Shown in pieces: positions 54,725 through 63,325 of a DNA stretch of 64,000 bases (the first letter of the stretch is position 1; each line of letters begins with the position of its first letter). Made by a program: the position numbers and the translations under genes. The notes below the pieces were generated by a model that saw nothing but the letters and a program-made list of their open reading frames with translations, was not told the origin of the DNA and ran no database searches. This stretch comes from Echinicola marina (GTDB lineage Bacteria > Bacteroidota > Bacteroidia > Cytophagales > Cyclobacteriaceae), in assembly GCF_020463795.1 (NCBI RefSeq), contig NZ_CP080025.1, positions 3,221,501-3,285,500 on the forward strand, in the 5' to 3' direction.

Positions 54725-55786
54725 ATGTTACGGAAAATATCAATATTGTTTTTCATTTTCATGACCTTGGGCAAGATCAATGCTCAGGAACAGCTTGGAC
54801 TGAATTATGAAAGCAAATTCGTCAAGCTTGGTGAAATCAGGACGCATTATTTAGATTTTGGAGGAGAAGGTTTGGCGGTGATTTTGGTGCATTCAGAAGC
54901 ATGGAGCGCTTATGCATTCCAAGACTTTGGACCGCTGCTGACTGATAACAACAGGGTCTTTGCCATTACAAGACCAGGCTATGGTGATTCTGGTATGGGG
55001 CATTATGATGTAGAAAGTCAAGGAGATTATTTGATCGCATTTGCTGATGCCCTGAATATTGATCGGGCGGTGTTTATCGGAAATGCTTCCGTCACCGCTG
55101 AGCTGACGTATTTGGCGGAAAATTACCCCCAAAGACTCGCAGGTATAGTCTATTTAACTGGTTTGGCAGTGCCATGGCTGGAAGAAAACCAGAATGATCC
55201 CCATCATGCCTATGAGATGTTTTTGAGAGCAAGTCCAACGGCCAATACAGCAAAGACGGATATTGTTGCGATTAGTAAAGTAAGGGGAGTATATCGTCCC
55301 GAGCATTATACAGATGATTCCGTGCGTATCGAGGTGCCGGCTTTGGCCATCGTTTCCAAAAACGGCATGCAGGGATCTGAAAAGGGACTCGGAGCATTGG
55401 TATATGTTGGTTCGCCTCTTATGGAGGAGGTTCGAAAGCAAATTCCTCCTTCCCGCACCAGAGAAATGTTGGATCGATTAGCTGATGATCCTGCATTCAG
55501 ACATGAGGTGCTCAGTAATATTCAAGATGCTCTTGCCAGGCAATATTTTCTGGATTTGGCCACGGACAGTGCCCAACAAAATATAATATATCAGTATCAT
55601 ATGGAAAAGGTTTATCCAGCAATGATTGAAGCCCAGGAAAAGATCAAAAGGGCCTTTGGGGAGTACATGAAACTGGAAAAAATAGATGTAAATCAAATTG
55701 TGGGTTATGAATATAGGGACTCGCCAGAACTTATCTTACAGCCTGTTAAGGGGTTTCTTGATCAATTAAGTAAAACTAAACAATAG
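54725..55786 (+). CDS. Exported alpha/beta-hydrolase-fold protein lacking the nucleophile serine
   Basis: About 353 residues from the ATG at 54725 (an in-frame TTG at 54713 is less likely), with signal peptide ending KINAQ. The fold is clear: THYLDFGGEGLAVILVHSEA for the oxyanion region, FAITRPGYGDSG, and the elbow region AVFIGNASVTAEL. Aligned with the usual G-H-S-x-G-G elbow of this family, Ala121 takes the place of the catalytic serine, with Ser122 one residue later, and neither following glycine is kept. The C-terminal half is helical and diverged. It may have lost hydrolase activity or use another nucleophile. It is a single gene with no close partner. Confidence 0.8.
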   Translation: MLRKISILFFIFMTLGKINAQEQLGLNYESKFVKLGEIRTHYLDFGGEGLAVILVHSEAWSAYAFQDFGPLLTDNNRVFAITRPGYGDSGMGHYDVESQGDYLIAFADALNIDRAVFIGNASVTAELTYLAENYPQRLAGIVYLTGLAVPWLEENQNDPHHAYEMFLRASPTANTAKTDIVAISKVRGVYRPEHYTDDSVRIEVPALAIVSKNGMQGSEKGLGALVYVGSPLMEEVRKQIPPSRTREMLDRLADDPAFRHEVLSNIQDALARQYFLDLATDSAQQNIIYQYHMEKVYPAMIEAQEKIKRAFGEYMKLEKIDVNQIVGYEYRDSPELILQPVKGFLDQLSKTKQ

Positions 55787-55794
55787 ATATTTAG

Positions 55795-55974
55795 CTCGTT
55801 CAGCGTGTTTTATATGTGTTTGGCCTACCTAAAGAAGTACATGCCGGTTTGAGTAAGGCAAGACACCATCGTTTTCATAAATTGATTTTTGGACAGTGCG
55901 GTCATTATGTTGACAAAAACCTGGTTCCAAAGTATTTAAATAGATTTCTTGAAACTAATCAAGTAAAAAACTAG
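55795..55974 (+). pseudogene. Remnant of a Gfo/Idh/MocA oxidoreductase
   Basis: A stop-to-stop frame of 59 codons without a start codon. It reads VLYVFGLPKEVHAGLSKARH then FHKLIFGQCGHYVDKNLVPK, which resembles the C-terminal domain of Idh-type oxidoreductases, where an 'LFGLPKxVxA' segment is followed by an 'F-LILxYG' strand. No Rossmann part is left. It is probably a decayed gene fragment between the hydrolase-like gene and the next small gene. The similarity is from memory and only moderate. Confidence 0.4.
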
Positions 55975-56001
55975 TTTTGGAGGTTGATAGTATAGACAGG
56001 T

Positions 56002-56370
56002 TTGAAGACAATCAGGAATATATTTACTGTAGCATCCCTAGTGGCCATTTATATGGTGGCCATGACGGCGATTTGCTGTCTTCAAAGTCAGGAAACTCAC
56101 TTTCATCAGCCAAGTAGTCAAAACAGTGCTCAGGTTGATGCATTGATGGTGAATTTTAACCATGCTGGCCCCGTCAAATATTTTTCCAGTATTGAGGTTC
56201 CTCCTGCTTATGAGCCTGGTCATGCTGATGGGGTTGGTTCATGGGCCGTTGCCATTATCCATAATTTTCAATTTGAATGCCGCTATCAAAGGCAGTTGAT
56301 AAAATTGCTCAGCATACTGCCCGAGCAAAAAAAGCTAATACTTCTTTATCCTTTCCACTTTTTCTTCTAA
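56002..56370 (+). CDS. Small exported protein of unknown function (TTG start)
   Basis: A 122-residue protein starting at TTG 56002, with a hydrophobic N-terminal segment (FTVASLVAIYMVAMTAICCL). The remainder is polar with several His residues and ends in an aromatic tail, LLYPFHFFF. The cysteines after the membrane segment are not a clear lipobox. I do not recognise the family. A second small membrane protein follows; the two could form a unit, although their spacing (about 110 bp) argues against tight coupling. Confidence 0.5.
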   Translation: MKTIRNIFTVASLVAIYMVAMTAICCLQSQETHFHQPSSQNSAQVDALMVNFNHAGPVKYFSSIEVPPAYEPGHADGVGSWAVAIIHNFQFECRYQRQLIKLLSILPEQKKLILLYPFHFFF

Positions 56371-56479
56371 TACTTTCATATAAATGATCAAAGGAGGTGA
56401 ACAAAACCTTCTGTCACACCACAATAGCTTAAAAGCTTTTGTTGGACAACTGTTTATTTATCAAATTATATCAATTTAT

Positions 56480-56965
56480 ATGGATTTATCATCAACTGTC
56501 ATGGGACTAGTAGGACTAGTTCTGTGCATTTTGCCGTTTGTACTTTTACAGAGAAGTAGAAAAAAGAAGGAAAACGAACTAAAGGAGGGACTGGAGGCTA
56601 TAGCTACTCAGGCCAGGAGTGAGGTAGGAGCAAAAGACCTAGGATTTGAATTTGCAGTTGGACTTTCACCTAATAAAGACCATTTATTTTACTATAAAAA
56701 AACCAATGAAAAAGTGCAAGAAGAGAGCATTCCTATTGCTACAGTGGAAAACTGCACGATGCACACGGTCAATCGCTTCATGAATACCAAGAAAGGGAAG
56801 GAGTCTATTATAGATAAACTGGAGCTTGTATTTATCTTGAAAAATGGTGTTAAAAGTCAATTGGAGTTTTTTAATGGGGAAGAAAAATCCCAATTAAATG
56901 GTGAATTGTCTTTGGTTAAAAAGTGGGAATCCATGGTACATCAATTGATCAGTAAAAATAATTAA
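56480..56965 (+). CDS. Single-helix membrane protein of unknown function
   Basis: About 161 residues from the ATG at 56480; a longer frame from 56384 adds 32 residues that lack conservation-like features and would bury the membrane segment. The N terminus is one helix (VMGLVGLVLCILPFVLLQ) followed by RSRKKKENE, then a cytoplasmic mixed domain with a predicted PH-like pattern of strands (GFEFAVGLSPNKDHLFYY, KLELVFILKNGVKSQLEF). Nothing in the sequence points to a reaction. It ends in a shared terminator. Confidence 0.65.
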   Translation: MDLSSTVMGLVGLVLCILPFVLLQRSRKKKENELKEGLEAIATQARSEVGAKDLGFEFAVGLSPNKDHLFYYKKTNEKVQEESIPIATVENCTMHTVNRFMNTKKGKESIIDKLELVFILKNGVKSQLEFFNGEEKSQLNGELSLVKKWESMVHQLISKNN

Positions 56966-56986
56966 ACTAACGAGCAAATTTCAGAT

Positions 56987-57020
56987 AAAAAGGTTCGGCC
57001 AATTGGTCGAACCTTTTTTT
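56987..57020. terminator. Bidirectional terminator between convergent genes
   Basis: AAAAGGTTCG on one side pairs with CGAACCTTTT on the other around a CCAATTGG core, with A-run before and T-run after. It serves both the plus-strand membrane-protein gene and, on the other strand, the dioxygenase gene. Confidence 0.85.
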
Positions 57021-57320
57021 GATGCTGATTTTTATTATTTCGACAGGAGGAAGGTTTTTTCGCGGCTTAAGCTGTACTTAGAATGTGGTAAAGTGTCACT
57101 TTGTTATATTACAAGTAACAAAATTGTTCGAATCAAGATTATAAGCCTGAAATACTAAATTTAGAGAAAAGTGTAGACGCAATGTTGCCCGTAACCGAAT
57201 AAACCAAGGTTTTAACTTATTTTTAGGTATTACTACTTTTTATTCTGGTGGTGTTTATTTGTGATGGTCATAGGATATGGGTAAAGACACGGATACACAT
57301 AAATTAGCGAAATGGAAAAA
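57021..57320. other. 300-bp gap downstream of the dioxygenase gene
   Basis: No gene. The one structure I see is a 7-bp inverted repeat, TTTGTTA (57100-57106) and TAACAAA (57116-57122), with a 9-bp spacer. Confidence 0.4.
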
Positions 57321-58178
57321 TTATTGTCCAATAATTTCCTTCCAGTCCAAAGTGTCATTATGGGAATGGGTGAAGCCCATGGCTCTTTCTTCTTTGATTG
57401 TTTGGGCATCCCTGAAAGCCATCACATAGGTCTTCCTCCAACCTTTGGCCAGGTTTCCTCCTGAACCATGGACGATCCGTTCGTCATGGATAGTAATACT
57501 TCCTCTCTTTACGGGCAAATAAACAATTTCGTCACTAGGCTTGCTTTCTATGACCAAGGTGTGGGCATCACCTCTGCTATCATTTTCTTTGGATAGATCA
57601 AAAGATATAGGTTTATGCCGCCTTAGTTCTGGTTCTTTATTGGAGCCAGGTACCACTTGCAGGCAGCCGTTTTCCAATGCTGAATCTGTCAGGGCCAATG
57701 AAAAGGTGGCCGTCCATGTGTTCTTGGTTTTTGGCCAATACCCAAGGTCCTGATGCATGGCAAATTCAGCTTTGCTTTTGGATGGTTTTTTACCCAAAAA
57801 CTGCTCATAGTCCATTTTGGCAATACCTTCGGTGTAAAGTTGATCGGCGATGCTTTGGGCCACTTTGGAGAAAATGTTGTCTTTGAGCGCAGGTGCATAT
57901 TTACTGGGAAGCATGGCATTGACCAGCTGAAAATCTTCAAGTGCTGTGCCATAAGGCTGGCTCATATCACAAAAATCCTTGCCCATGCGTTCCTGTTCTT
58001 TTCCATCCATAAAATGGTCAAACCATGGGTCCAGAAAACATAGTTCTTCCTCCGTCAAAACATCGTTCAAGACCAGATAGCCTTGGTCTTTATAGCTTTG
58101 GATTTCCTCTTCTGTAATCAAGTAGCGATTCCCCTTTCTTCTTTCCTTTCCTGAATTCGTATTTTCTATTCTTTTCAT
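57321..58178 (-). CDS. Phytanoyl-CoA dioxygenase (PhyH)-family Fe(II)/2-oxoglutarate enzyme
   Basis: A 285-residue cytoplasmic non-haem iron dioxygenase. The facial triad is visible: MHQDLGYW gives His and Asp, RIVHGSGGN gives the distal His, and GWRKTYVMAF supplies the Arg that binds 2-oxoglutarate. The N terminus (SYKDQGYLVLNDVLTEEEL) is the classic PhyH opening. The substrate is unknown; many bacterial members hydroxylate small metabolites. It is divergent from an AraC regulator with 103 bp between starts, which contains a candidate operator, so regulator and enzyme are probably functionally tied. Confidence 0.92.
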   Translation of the reverse strand: MKRIENTNSGKERRKGNRYLITEEEIQSYKDQGYLVLNDVLTEEELCFLDPWFDHFMDGKEQERMGKDFCDMSQPYGTALEDFQLVNAMLPSKYAPALKDNIFSKVAQSIADQLYTEGIAKMDYEQFLGKKPSKSKAEFAMHQDLGYWPKTKNTWTATFSLALTDSALENGCLQVVPGSNKEPELRRHKPISFDLSKENDSRGDAHTLVIESKPSDEIVYLPVKRGSITIHDERIVHGSGGNLAKGWRKTYVMAFRDAQTIKEERAMGFTHSHNDTLDWKEIIGQ

Positions 58179-58249
58179 ATATATTAATATTTAACGTAAA
58201 TAAATGCTATGAACCAAATTACTGTAAGGATATCCAAATGTCTACGCCG

Positions 58250-58272
58250 ATAATGCATATTACTGGCATTAT
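58250..58272. promoter_or_regulatory. Inverted repeat in the PhyH/AraC divergent promoter
   Basis: ATAATGC (58250-58256) and GCATTAT (58266-58272) form 7-bp perfect arms with a 9-bp spacer, 10 bp before the AraC gene ATG and 72 bp before the PhyH start. Binding here would occlude the AraC promoter, so it may serve autoregulation. Confidence 0.4.
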
Positions 58273-58281
58273 ATTAAGCTT

Positions 58282-59169
58282 ATGAAGATTTCGATTGAAA
58301 AGATAAACACCCTGGCTCACCAATCCTTTTTTGTCAAGGAAGTCAATAAACCTTATTTTACTGCACCCTTACATTTTCATCCTGAATTTGAGATATTATT
58401 CATCTTGGAAGGTTATGGAAGTAGATATGTAGGAGACTGCATAGAGGCTTTTGGTCCGGAGGATTTGGTGCTGCTTGGACCAAATATCCCTCATTTATGG
58501 CAATGTGATCAGGAGTTTTACCATGGAGATCTTCAGCTTAGATCCCGGGCTATTTGTATACAATTTAACCTGGATTTTTTAGGTGCAGATTTTCTAGTGA
58601 TCCCTGAGATGGCTAAAATCCAACAGCTGCTTCAGCAAGCAAACAGAGGAATCAGGTTCATTGGCGGAGGGCAAAAAGTGCTTAAAGAGAGAATATTGGA
58701 ACTGGTGGATATGGAAGGGATGGGACGAGTTACCGCTTTGTTGATGTTATTGGAATCCATGGCTTCTGCAGAACGTATATATTTGAGTTCTCCGGATTAT
58801 AGTCCAGAAATGCATCATGAAAAGGACTCAGATAAGATGGACTTGGTGTTTAATTATGTCATGAAACATTTTAAGGAAAAGATTACCTTGGCCGGTGTGT
58901 CTTCACTGGTCCATATGAGTCCTGAATATTTTTGCAAGTATTTTAAGGTGAAGACCAATAAGAATTTTTCTGAGTTTTTGAACGAAGTGCGTATTGGACA
59001 TGCTTGTAAGCTGTTGATGAAATCGGATTTAAACATCTCCGAAATATGTTATGAATCGGGTTTCAATCATCTATCGAATTTTAACAGGCAGTTCAAGAAA
59101 ATAAAAAAAATGCCTCCCAGAGACTATCAGAAACAGTTTTGGAAGTTGAATGAAAGGGGCTTTTCATAG
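58282..59169 (+). CDS. AraC-family transcriptional regulator
   Basis: A 295-residue regulator: N-terminal cupin-type ligand domain (FTAPLHFHPEFEILFILEGY with its His pair, and FGPEDLVLLGPNIPHLW) and C-terminal double HTH (ITLAGVSSLVHMSPEYFCKY, NISEICYESGFNHLSNFNRQ). This architecture is common in regulators of sugar or small-metabolite genes. It lies divergent from a PhyH dioxygenase, its most likely target, and upstream of a cytochrome and a large glycosidase that it could also control. Confidence 0.93.
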   Translation: MKISIEKINTLAHQSFFVKEVNKPYFTAPLHFHPEFEILFILEGYGSRYVGDCIEAFGPEDLVLLGPNIPHLWQCDQEFYHGDLQLRSRAICIQFNLDFLGADFLVIPEMAKIQQLLQQANRGIRFIGGGQKVLKERILELVDMEGMGRVTALLMLLESMASAERIYLSSPDYSPEMHHEKDSDKMDLVFNYVMKHFKEKITLAGVSSLVHMSPEYFCKYFKVKTNKNFSEFLNEVRIGHACKLLMKSDLNISEICYESGFNHLSNFNRQFKKIKKMPPRDYQKQFWKLNERGFS

Positions 59170-59384
59170 CTTTTATCCATGGAGATCAAAAAATAGCTTG
59201 GATGGAAGAGGACTCGGTCTTTTACTGAAGAGAAGGCAGCTTTATGATGTTAAAGGATCAATATCTTTATAACCTTGGTACTTTATAGGCAAAGAAATCA
59301 GGCTTTACTATGCGCATGAACCTGAAAACTTGCCAATATGAATTATATTTACCCAATAATCAAAGATTACTGTAAAAGTTCTTC

Positions 59385-59816
59385 ATGTCCTTATTTACCT
59401 CTTTTATTAAATTCGTGACTTGTTTATTAAGCATGGCTCTTGTACTGTTTTCTTGTCAATCGGAAAAGAAGGAGAATGGAATGCAGGTTGCCGAGATCGA
59501 GAAAAAGGAGTTTTTTGTGGTGCCAGGTGAAGATGAGCCCATTGATTCGGTTTTGGTGCAAAGGGGAAAAGTGCTGATTTCCTATGCAGACTGCTATGAA
59601 TGTCATAGAGAGGAAAGTGCAGGTAAGGGGCCTACATTTTTTGATATAGCCAGAAGGTACCCTAATAATCAAGTTTATTTTAAGCTATTGGGTCGGAAGG
59701 TGGTCTCAGGTGGGAGTGGCACTTGGGGACATCCTGTAATGCGCGCCCATCCCAAATTGGAATTGGAGGATGCCATGGCCATGGTCGCTTATATCCTCTC
59801 CTTAGAAGATAAATAG
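59385..59816 (+). CDS. Monohaem c-type cytochrome lipoprotein
   Basis: A 143-residue lipoprotein (lipobox LFSC, Cys24). After a linker comes one cytochrome c domain with CYECH (Cys70, Cys73, His74), GKGPTFFDIARRYPNN, and VMRAHPKLELEDAMAMVAYI, where the Met of VMRAHP is the probable distal ligand. Such short cytochromes in Bacteroidota often act as electron acceptors of periplasmic sugar or alcohol dehydrogenases or are found as fused domains of these; no dehydrogenase lies next to this one. Confidence 0.85.
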   Translation: MSLFTSFIKFVTCLLSMALVLFSCQSEKKENGMQVAEIEKKEFFVVPGEDEPIDSVLVQRGKVLISYADCYECHREESAGKGPTFFDIARRYPNNQVYFKLLGRKVVSGGSGTWGHPVMRAHPKLELEDAMAMVAYILSLEDK

Positions 59817-60310
59817 GTTTTCTTCTATCAAACAATCCTTCTAAGCGCCTGTGCTATAAAATCAGCTAGCTTATTGTTGTCATCCAATGGATTCCTGGGA
59901 TCAAATTATAAACCTGATCAGTATTTTTATAAGGGCTTATCATTAAACCCGCATTATGCATTAGCCTATCTACGCCGCGGCGCACAAGTATTACGACCTG
60001 AAACTACTTTGAAATCAGGCTGTTTGGAGATTCAGTTCTTCCCGACAGTGGACGGGACAGGCTATAACGATTCCTAATGCATAAAGCGGGTTAGAAATGG
60101 AAATAAGGTAAAATATAATAAGGAAAAGAAAATATTTTATTTGTATTTGAATGATGTTAGTTCGTTTATTATATGGTTTGGTATAAAGGAAAGATATTGA
60201 TTTATATTTCATTATTTTTAAGGAGGTTATAGTTGATCAGGTCTTTTGGAGAGAGTCTGTCATAATTTCTTAAAAGTAGAAGATTTGAATAATTAATTCG
60301 ATTTTATCAA
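59817..60310. other. 494-bp gap holding a palindromic repeat element
   Basis: No convincing gene; a 67-codon frame at 59874-60077 runs through the palindromic element and has no start context. The gap contains the MITE-like element 59946-60092 and an AT-rich stretch before the NPCBM protein gene. Confidence 0.55.
59946..60092. repeat. MITE- or REP-like palindromic element, 147 bp
   Basis: The ends are inverted repeats: AACCCGCATTATGCATTAG (59946-59964) matches the reverse complement of CTAATGCATAAAGCGGGTT (60074-60092) at 18 of 19 positions. Inside are two hairpins, CCTGA/TCAGG (59997-60001, 60015-60019) and TCCCG/CGGGA (60040-60044, 60053-60057), and a GC-rich stretch. No target duplication is apparent. 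The folded, non-coding layout suggests a dispersed repeat family that can fold as RNA. Confidence 0.6.
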
Positions 60311-63106
60311 ATGAGTCACTACCTGAAGTTTAAAATATCATTATCCATAGTATTATTCGTTTTGCTTGTATTTTGCAGCCGAGCGCAGACCATTACAGAA
60401 TTGCAGGAATTGGATATTACTTCCGGACAGCAGACTTATGCTGCACCAGTGAAAGACCAATCCGTTACTGGGGAAGCTTTATCGGTGGCGGGTGAAAGAT
60501 TTTCCAAGGGGATAGGGGTGCATTCCCGTTCAGTGATCAAAATCAAATTGAACAATGCTAGACACTTTTCTGCTAAAATAGGCATAAATGATTCGGATAT
60601 AGATTATGCTGCTGAATCAGTAAAAACTATACCATTGACAGATGGAAAACGAATATTTTACGATGTTACCGAAACCCAAAAACAGTTTTTGGGTGTGGAA
60701 GGTGAAGCGGGGAAGGTTGATCAGGGGACGGTGGTCTTTAAGCTTATGCACAATGGCAAAGAAATTTATAACAGTGGATTGGTGAGGGGAGGAGATGTTG
60801 CCAAAGAGGTGGATTTGGATGTAAAGGGAGGATTGCTTGAAATGGTAGTAGAAGATGCAGGGGATGGGGAAAGTGGTGATCATGCCGTTTGGATCAATCC
60901 CAGCATTGAATATTTTGAAATAGCCCCCATCATTGTTCCTGTGGACTTTGCTGTTGAGAAGATAGAACAGACAAATGAAGTGAGGGAGCATCTGATGAAG
61001 CAATTAGCAGAACTTCCCGAGGTTACCATGCCATTGCCTCAGCCTGAATATGATTGGTTAGTGGATCATTCCAAGGCCAATGCAGCGGTTTATCGAAATG
61101 AAGATAACCGTATTGTTTTGAGCAATGGGTTGATAGCTAGGGTTTTTGCGTTGAGCCCCAACTTGGCGACGGTAGATTATATCAACCAAATGACAGGGGA
61201 GAGCCTGTTACGAGCCGTGTCAAATGAGGGTGTATTGACCATAGATGGTAAGTCCATTGAGATAGGAGGCCTGAGCAAACAAAGGGAATATGGGTATACC
61301 CTGATGAAATGGGTGGAAAGTCTGTCCGCAACCAAAAATTCATTCCAAATTCAGGATTTTGAAGTGAAAGCAATTACGGACCGCCTTCAATGGAAACAGG
61401 TGCGCTGGGCCATGAACAAAGAGATGCCAGGTGGGAAGGAATTGGTATTTACCCTTGTGAAAGATGCCATAGTGGTGAAGGTGCATTATGCCCTTTATGA
61501 TGGCATTCCTACCCTTTCCAAATGGATAGAGATGATCAATGAGGGAGAGCTTTTGGTACAGTTGAACAGTTTTAAACTGGAGCAATTGGCCATGGTGGAA
61601 GGAGAGAATTTGGTGGATATTCCATCGTATTGGGTGAAGCCGAATATACATATTGAAACGGATTATGCCTTTGGTGCCATGCAGCAGAAGACTTCTGATC
61701 AAACAACTTATTGGGAGAAAGACCCGAGATATACCTCGCAGACCAATTATCCCATGAGTGTACCTTGTCTATTGGAGGTAAAACCTCCCTTGGGACCAGA
61801 TACGGGGATTCCGGTGGGTGGCTCACTGACCACATTTAGGGTTTGGGAAATGCCTATGGATACCCGTGAACAGGAAAGACAGGGCTTGTTCAAAAGAAAG
61901 ATGTATCGAAGCATTTCTCCATGGACCACTGAAAACCCGATCTTTCTCCATCTTACATCTACTGACCCAGAAGTGGTGAAAACTGCCGTGGACCAATGTG
62001 CCGAGGTAGGGTATGAGATGATCATCCTGAGTTTTGGTAGCGGAATGAATATGGAGGATGAGTCTCCTGAAAATTATGCTAAATTCAGGGCGTTGAGAGA
62101 ATATGCCAATTCCAAGGGAATCGAACTTGGAGGCTATTCCCTGCTTTCCAGCCGTTGGATAAGTGAAGAAGTGGATGTAATCAACCCAAAAACAGGCAAG
62201 CGTGGCGGGATGATTTTTGGTTCTTCTCCTTGCCTGAGCAGCGAATGGGGCTATGATTATTTCCGCAAGATCAAAAGGTTCTTTAATGAAACAGGGATGC
62301 AGGTTTTTGAGAATGATGGATCCTATCCAGGCAATGTATGCGCATCTACCAGCCATGCCTATCATAACGGGCTAGGTGATTCCCAATGGAAACAGTATGC
62401 CCAAATCCAAGGCCTGTACCAATGGATGCGTGCAGAGGGAATTTATATGAATGTGCCGGATTTTTATGTCAATTCGGGTACCAACAAAACCGGAATTGGC
62501 TACAGAGAGGTCAATTGGTCACTTCCAAGGGAAAGACACCTGATGCATGGTCGCCTGAATATTTATGATGGACTCTGGGACCGTATACCAAGTATGTGTT
62601 GGACTTTTGTACCCCTTACTCAGTATCATGGTGGAGGAGCAGAAGCTACCTTAGAACCTTTGAAAGATCATTTGCAGGATTATGAAAATCATATGATGCA
62701 AAATTATGGTTCGGGAGTTCAGGCTTGTTATCGAGGACCGCGACTATACGATGCTCCTGAAACCAAAGCCCTGGTAAAAGAGGTCATTGGTTGGTATAAA
62801 CAATACCGTGAAATACTCAATAGTGATTTGATCCATTTGCGCCGGCCTTCTGGAAAGGATTGGGATGGTTTTATGCATGCCAACCCTGAATTGAAAGAAA
62901 AGGGATTGGCCATGTTTTTCAATCCTACCGAAGAGGATATGAAGCGAAAAATCAAACTCCCACTTTATTATACAGGCTTAAGAGATACTGCTGAGGTGCG
63001 CATAAAGGAGGGAACCGTTAAAAGCTATAAGTTGGCCCGGGACTATTCCATTGAGGTAGACCTTACTATTCCAGCCAATTCTTATACTTGGTTGGTTATT
63101 GAATGA
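60311..63106 (+). CDS. NPCBM-containing candidate glycoside hydrolase (GH36-like barrel)
   Basis: A 931-residue secreted protein: signal peptide ending SRAQ; NPCBM domain at about 30-210 (FSKGIGVHSRSVIKIKL, FSAKIGINDSD); a beta-sandwich from about 260 (LSNGLIARVFALSPNLATVD, MTGESLLRAVSNEGVLTIDG); then a TIM-barrel region from about 555 (YEMIILSFGSGMNM, GIELGGYSLLSSRW) and a C-terminal beta domain. Asp669 in VFENDGSYPG occupies a place comparable to the nucleophile of alpha-galactosidase clan D enzymes. I believe this type is often labelled alpha-galactosidase-like without biochemical proof. It has no SusCD or other glycosidase beside it. Confidence 0.75.
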   Translation: MSHYLKFKISLSIVLFVLLVFCSRAQTITELQELDITSGQQTYAAPVKDQSVTGEALSVAGERFSKGIGVHSRSVIKIKLNNARHFSAKIGINDSDIDYAAESVKTIPLTDGKRIFYDVTETQKQFLGVEGEAGKVDQGTVVFKLMHNGKEIYNSGLVRGGDVAKEVDLDVKGGLLEMVVEDAGDGESGDHAVWINPSIEYFEIAPIIVPVDFAVEKIEQTNEVREHLMKQLAELPEVTMPLPQPEYDWLVDHSKANAAVYRNEDNRIVLSNGLIARVFALSPNLATVDYINQMTGESLLRAVSNEGVLTIDGKSIEIGGLSKQREYGYTLMKWVESLSATKNSFQIQDFEVKAITDRLQWKQVRWAMNKEMPGGKELVFTLVKDAIVVKVHYALYDGIPTLSKWIEMINEGELLVQLNSFKLEQLAMVEGENLVDIPSYWVKPNIHIETDYAFGAMQQKTSDQTTYWEKDPRYTSQTNYPMSVPCLLEVKPPLGPDTGIPVGGSLTTFRVWEMPMDTREQERQGLFKRKMYRSISPWTTENPIFLHLTSTDPEVVKTAVDQCAEVGYEMIILSFGSGMNMEDESPENYAKFRALREYANSKGIELGGYSLLSSRWISEEVDVINPKTGKRGGMIFGSSPCLSSEWGYDYFRKIKRFFNETGMQVFENDGSYPGNVCASTSHAYHNGLGDSQWKQYAQIQGLYQWMRAEGIYMNVPDFYVNSGTNKTGIGYREVNWSLPRERHLMHGRLNIYDGLWDRIPSMCWTFVPLTQYHGGGAEATLEPLKDHLQDYENHMMQNYGSGVQACYRGPRLYDAPETKALVKEVIGWYKQYREILNSDLIHLRRPSGKDWDGFMHANPELKEKGLAMFFNPTEEDMKRKIKLPLYYTGLRDTAEVRIKEGTVKSYKLARDYSIEVDLTIPANSYTWLVIE

Positions 63107-63262
63107 AGAAAAGACAACGGTAATCAATCCAAATTTGTCCGTTCGATCGGTAGCGGATTGTTATTGATAACAGGCTGAAATAGAGAAGGTTTTCCCGGGA
63201 ATGACTGGTCTTTAATTATTAGGGAGGTATGGTAGATGAAGGAAATAGTTTCTGTAAAATAG

Positions 63263-63308
63263 AGGCTGTCCCATCATGGCGTAAATCGACTTACTGATGA
63301 GACAGTCT
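63263..63308. terminator. Shared hairpin between convergent genes
   Basis: GGCTGTCCCATCA (63263-63275) pairs with TGATGAGACAGTC (63295-63307, one mismatch and one G-U), followed by TATTTTTT on the plus side. It lies between the glycosidase gene and the oppositely oriented GreA-like gene and can end both transcripts. Confidence 0.65.
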
Positions 63309-63325
63309 ATTTTTTGTATGGTAAT

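Noticed and set aside
59874-60077. 67-codon frame in the gap before the NPCBM protein gene
   Set aside because: It runs through the palindromic repeat element and shows no domain or start signal.
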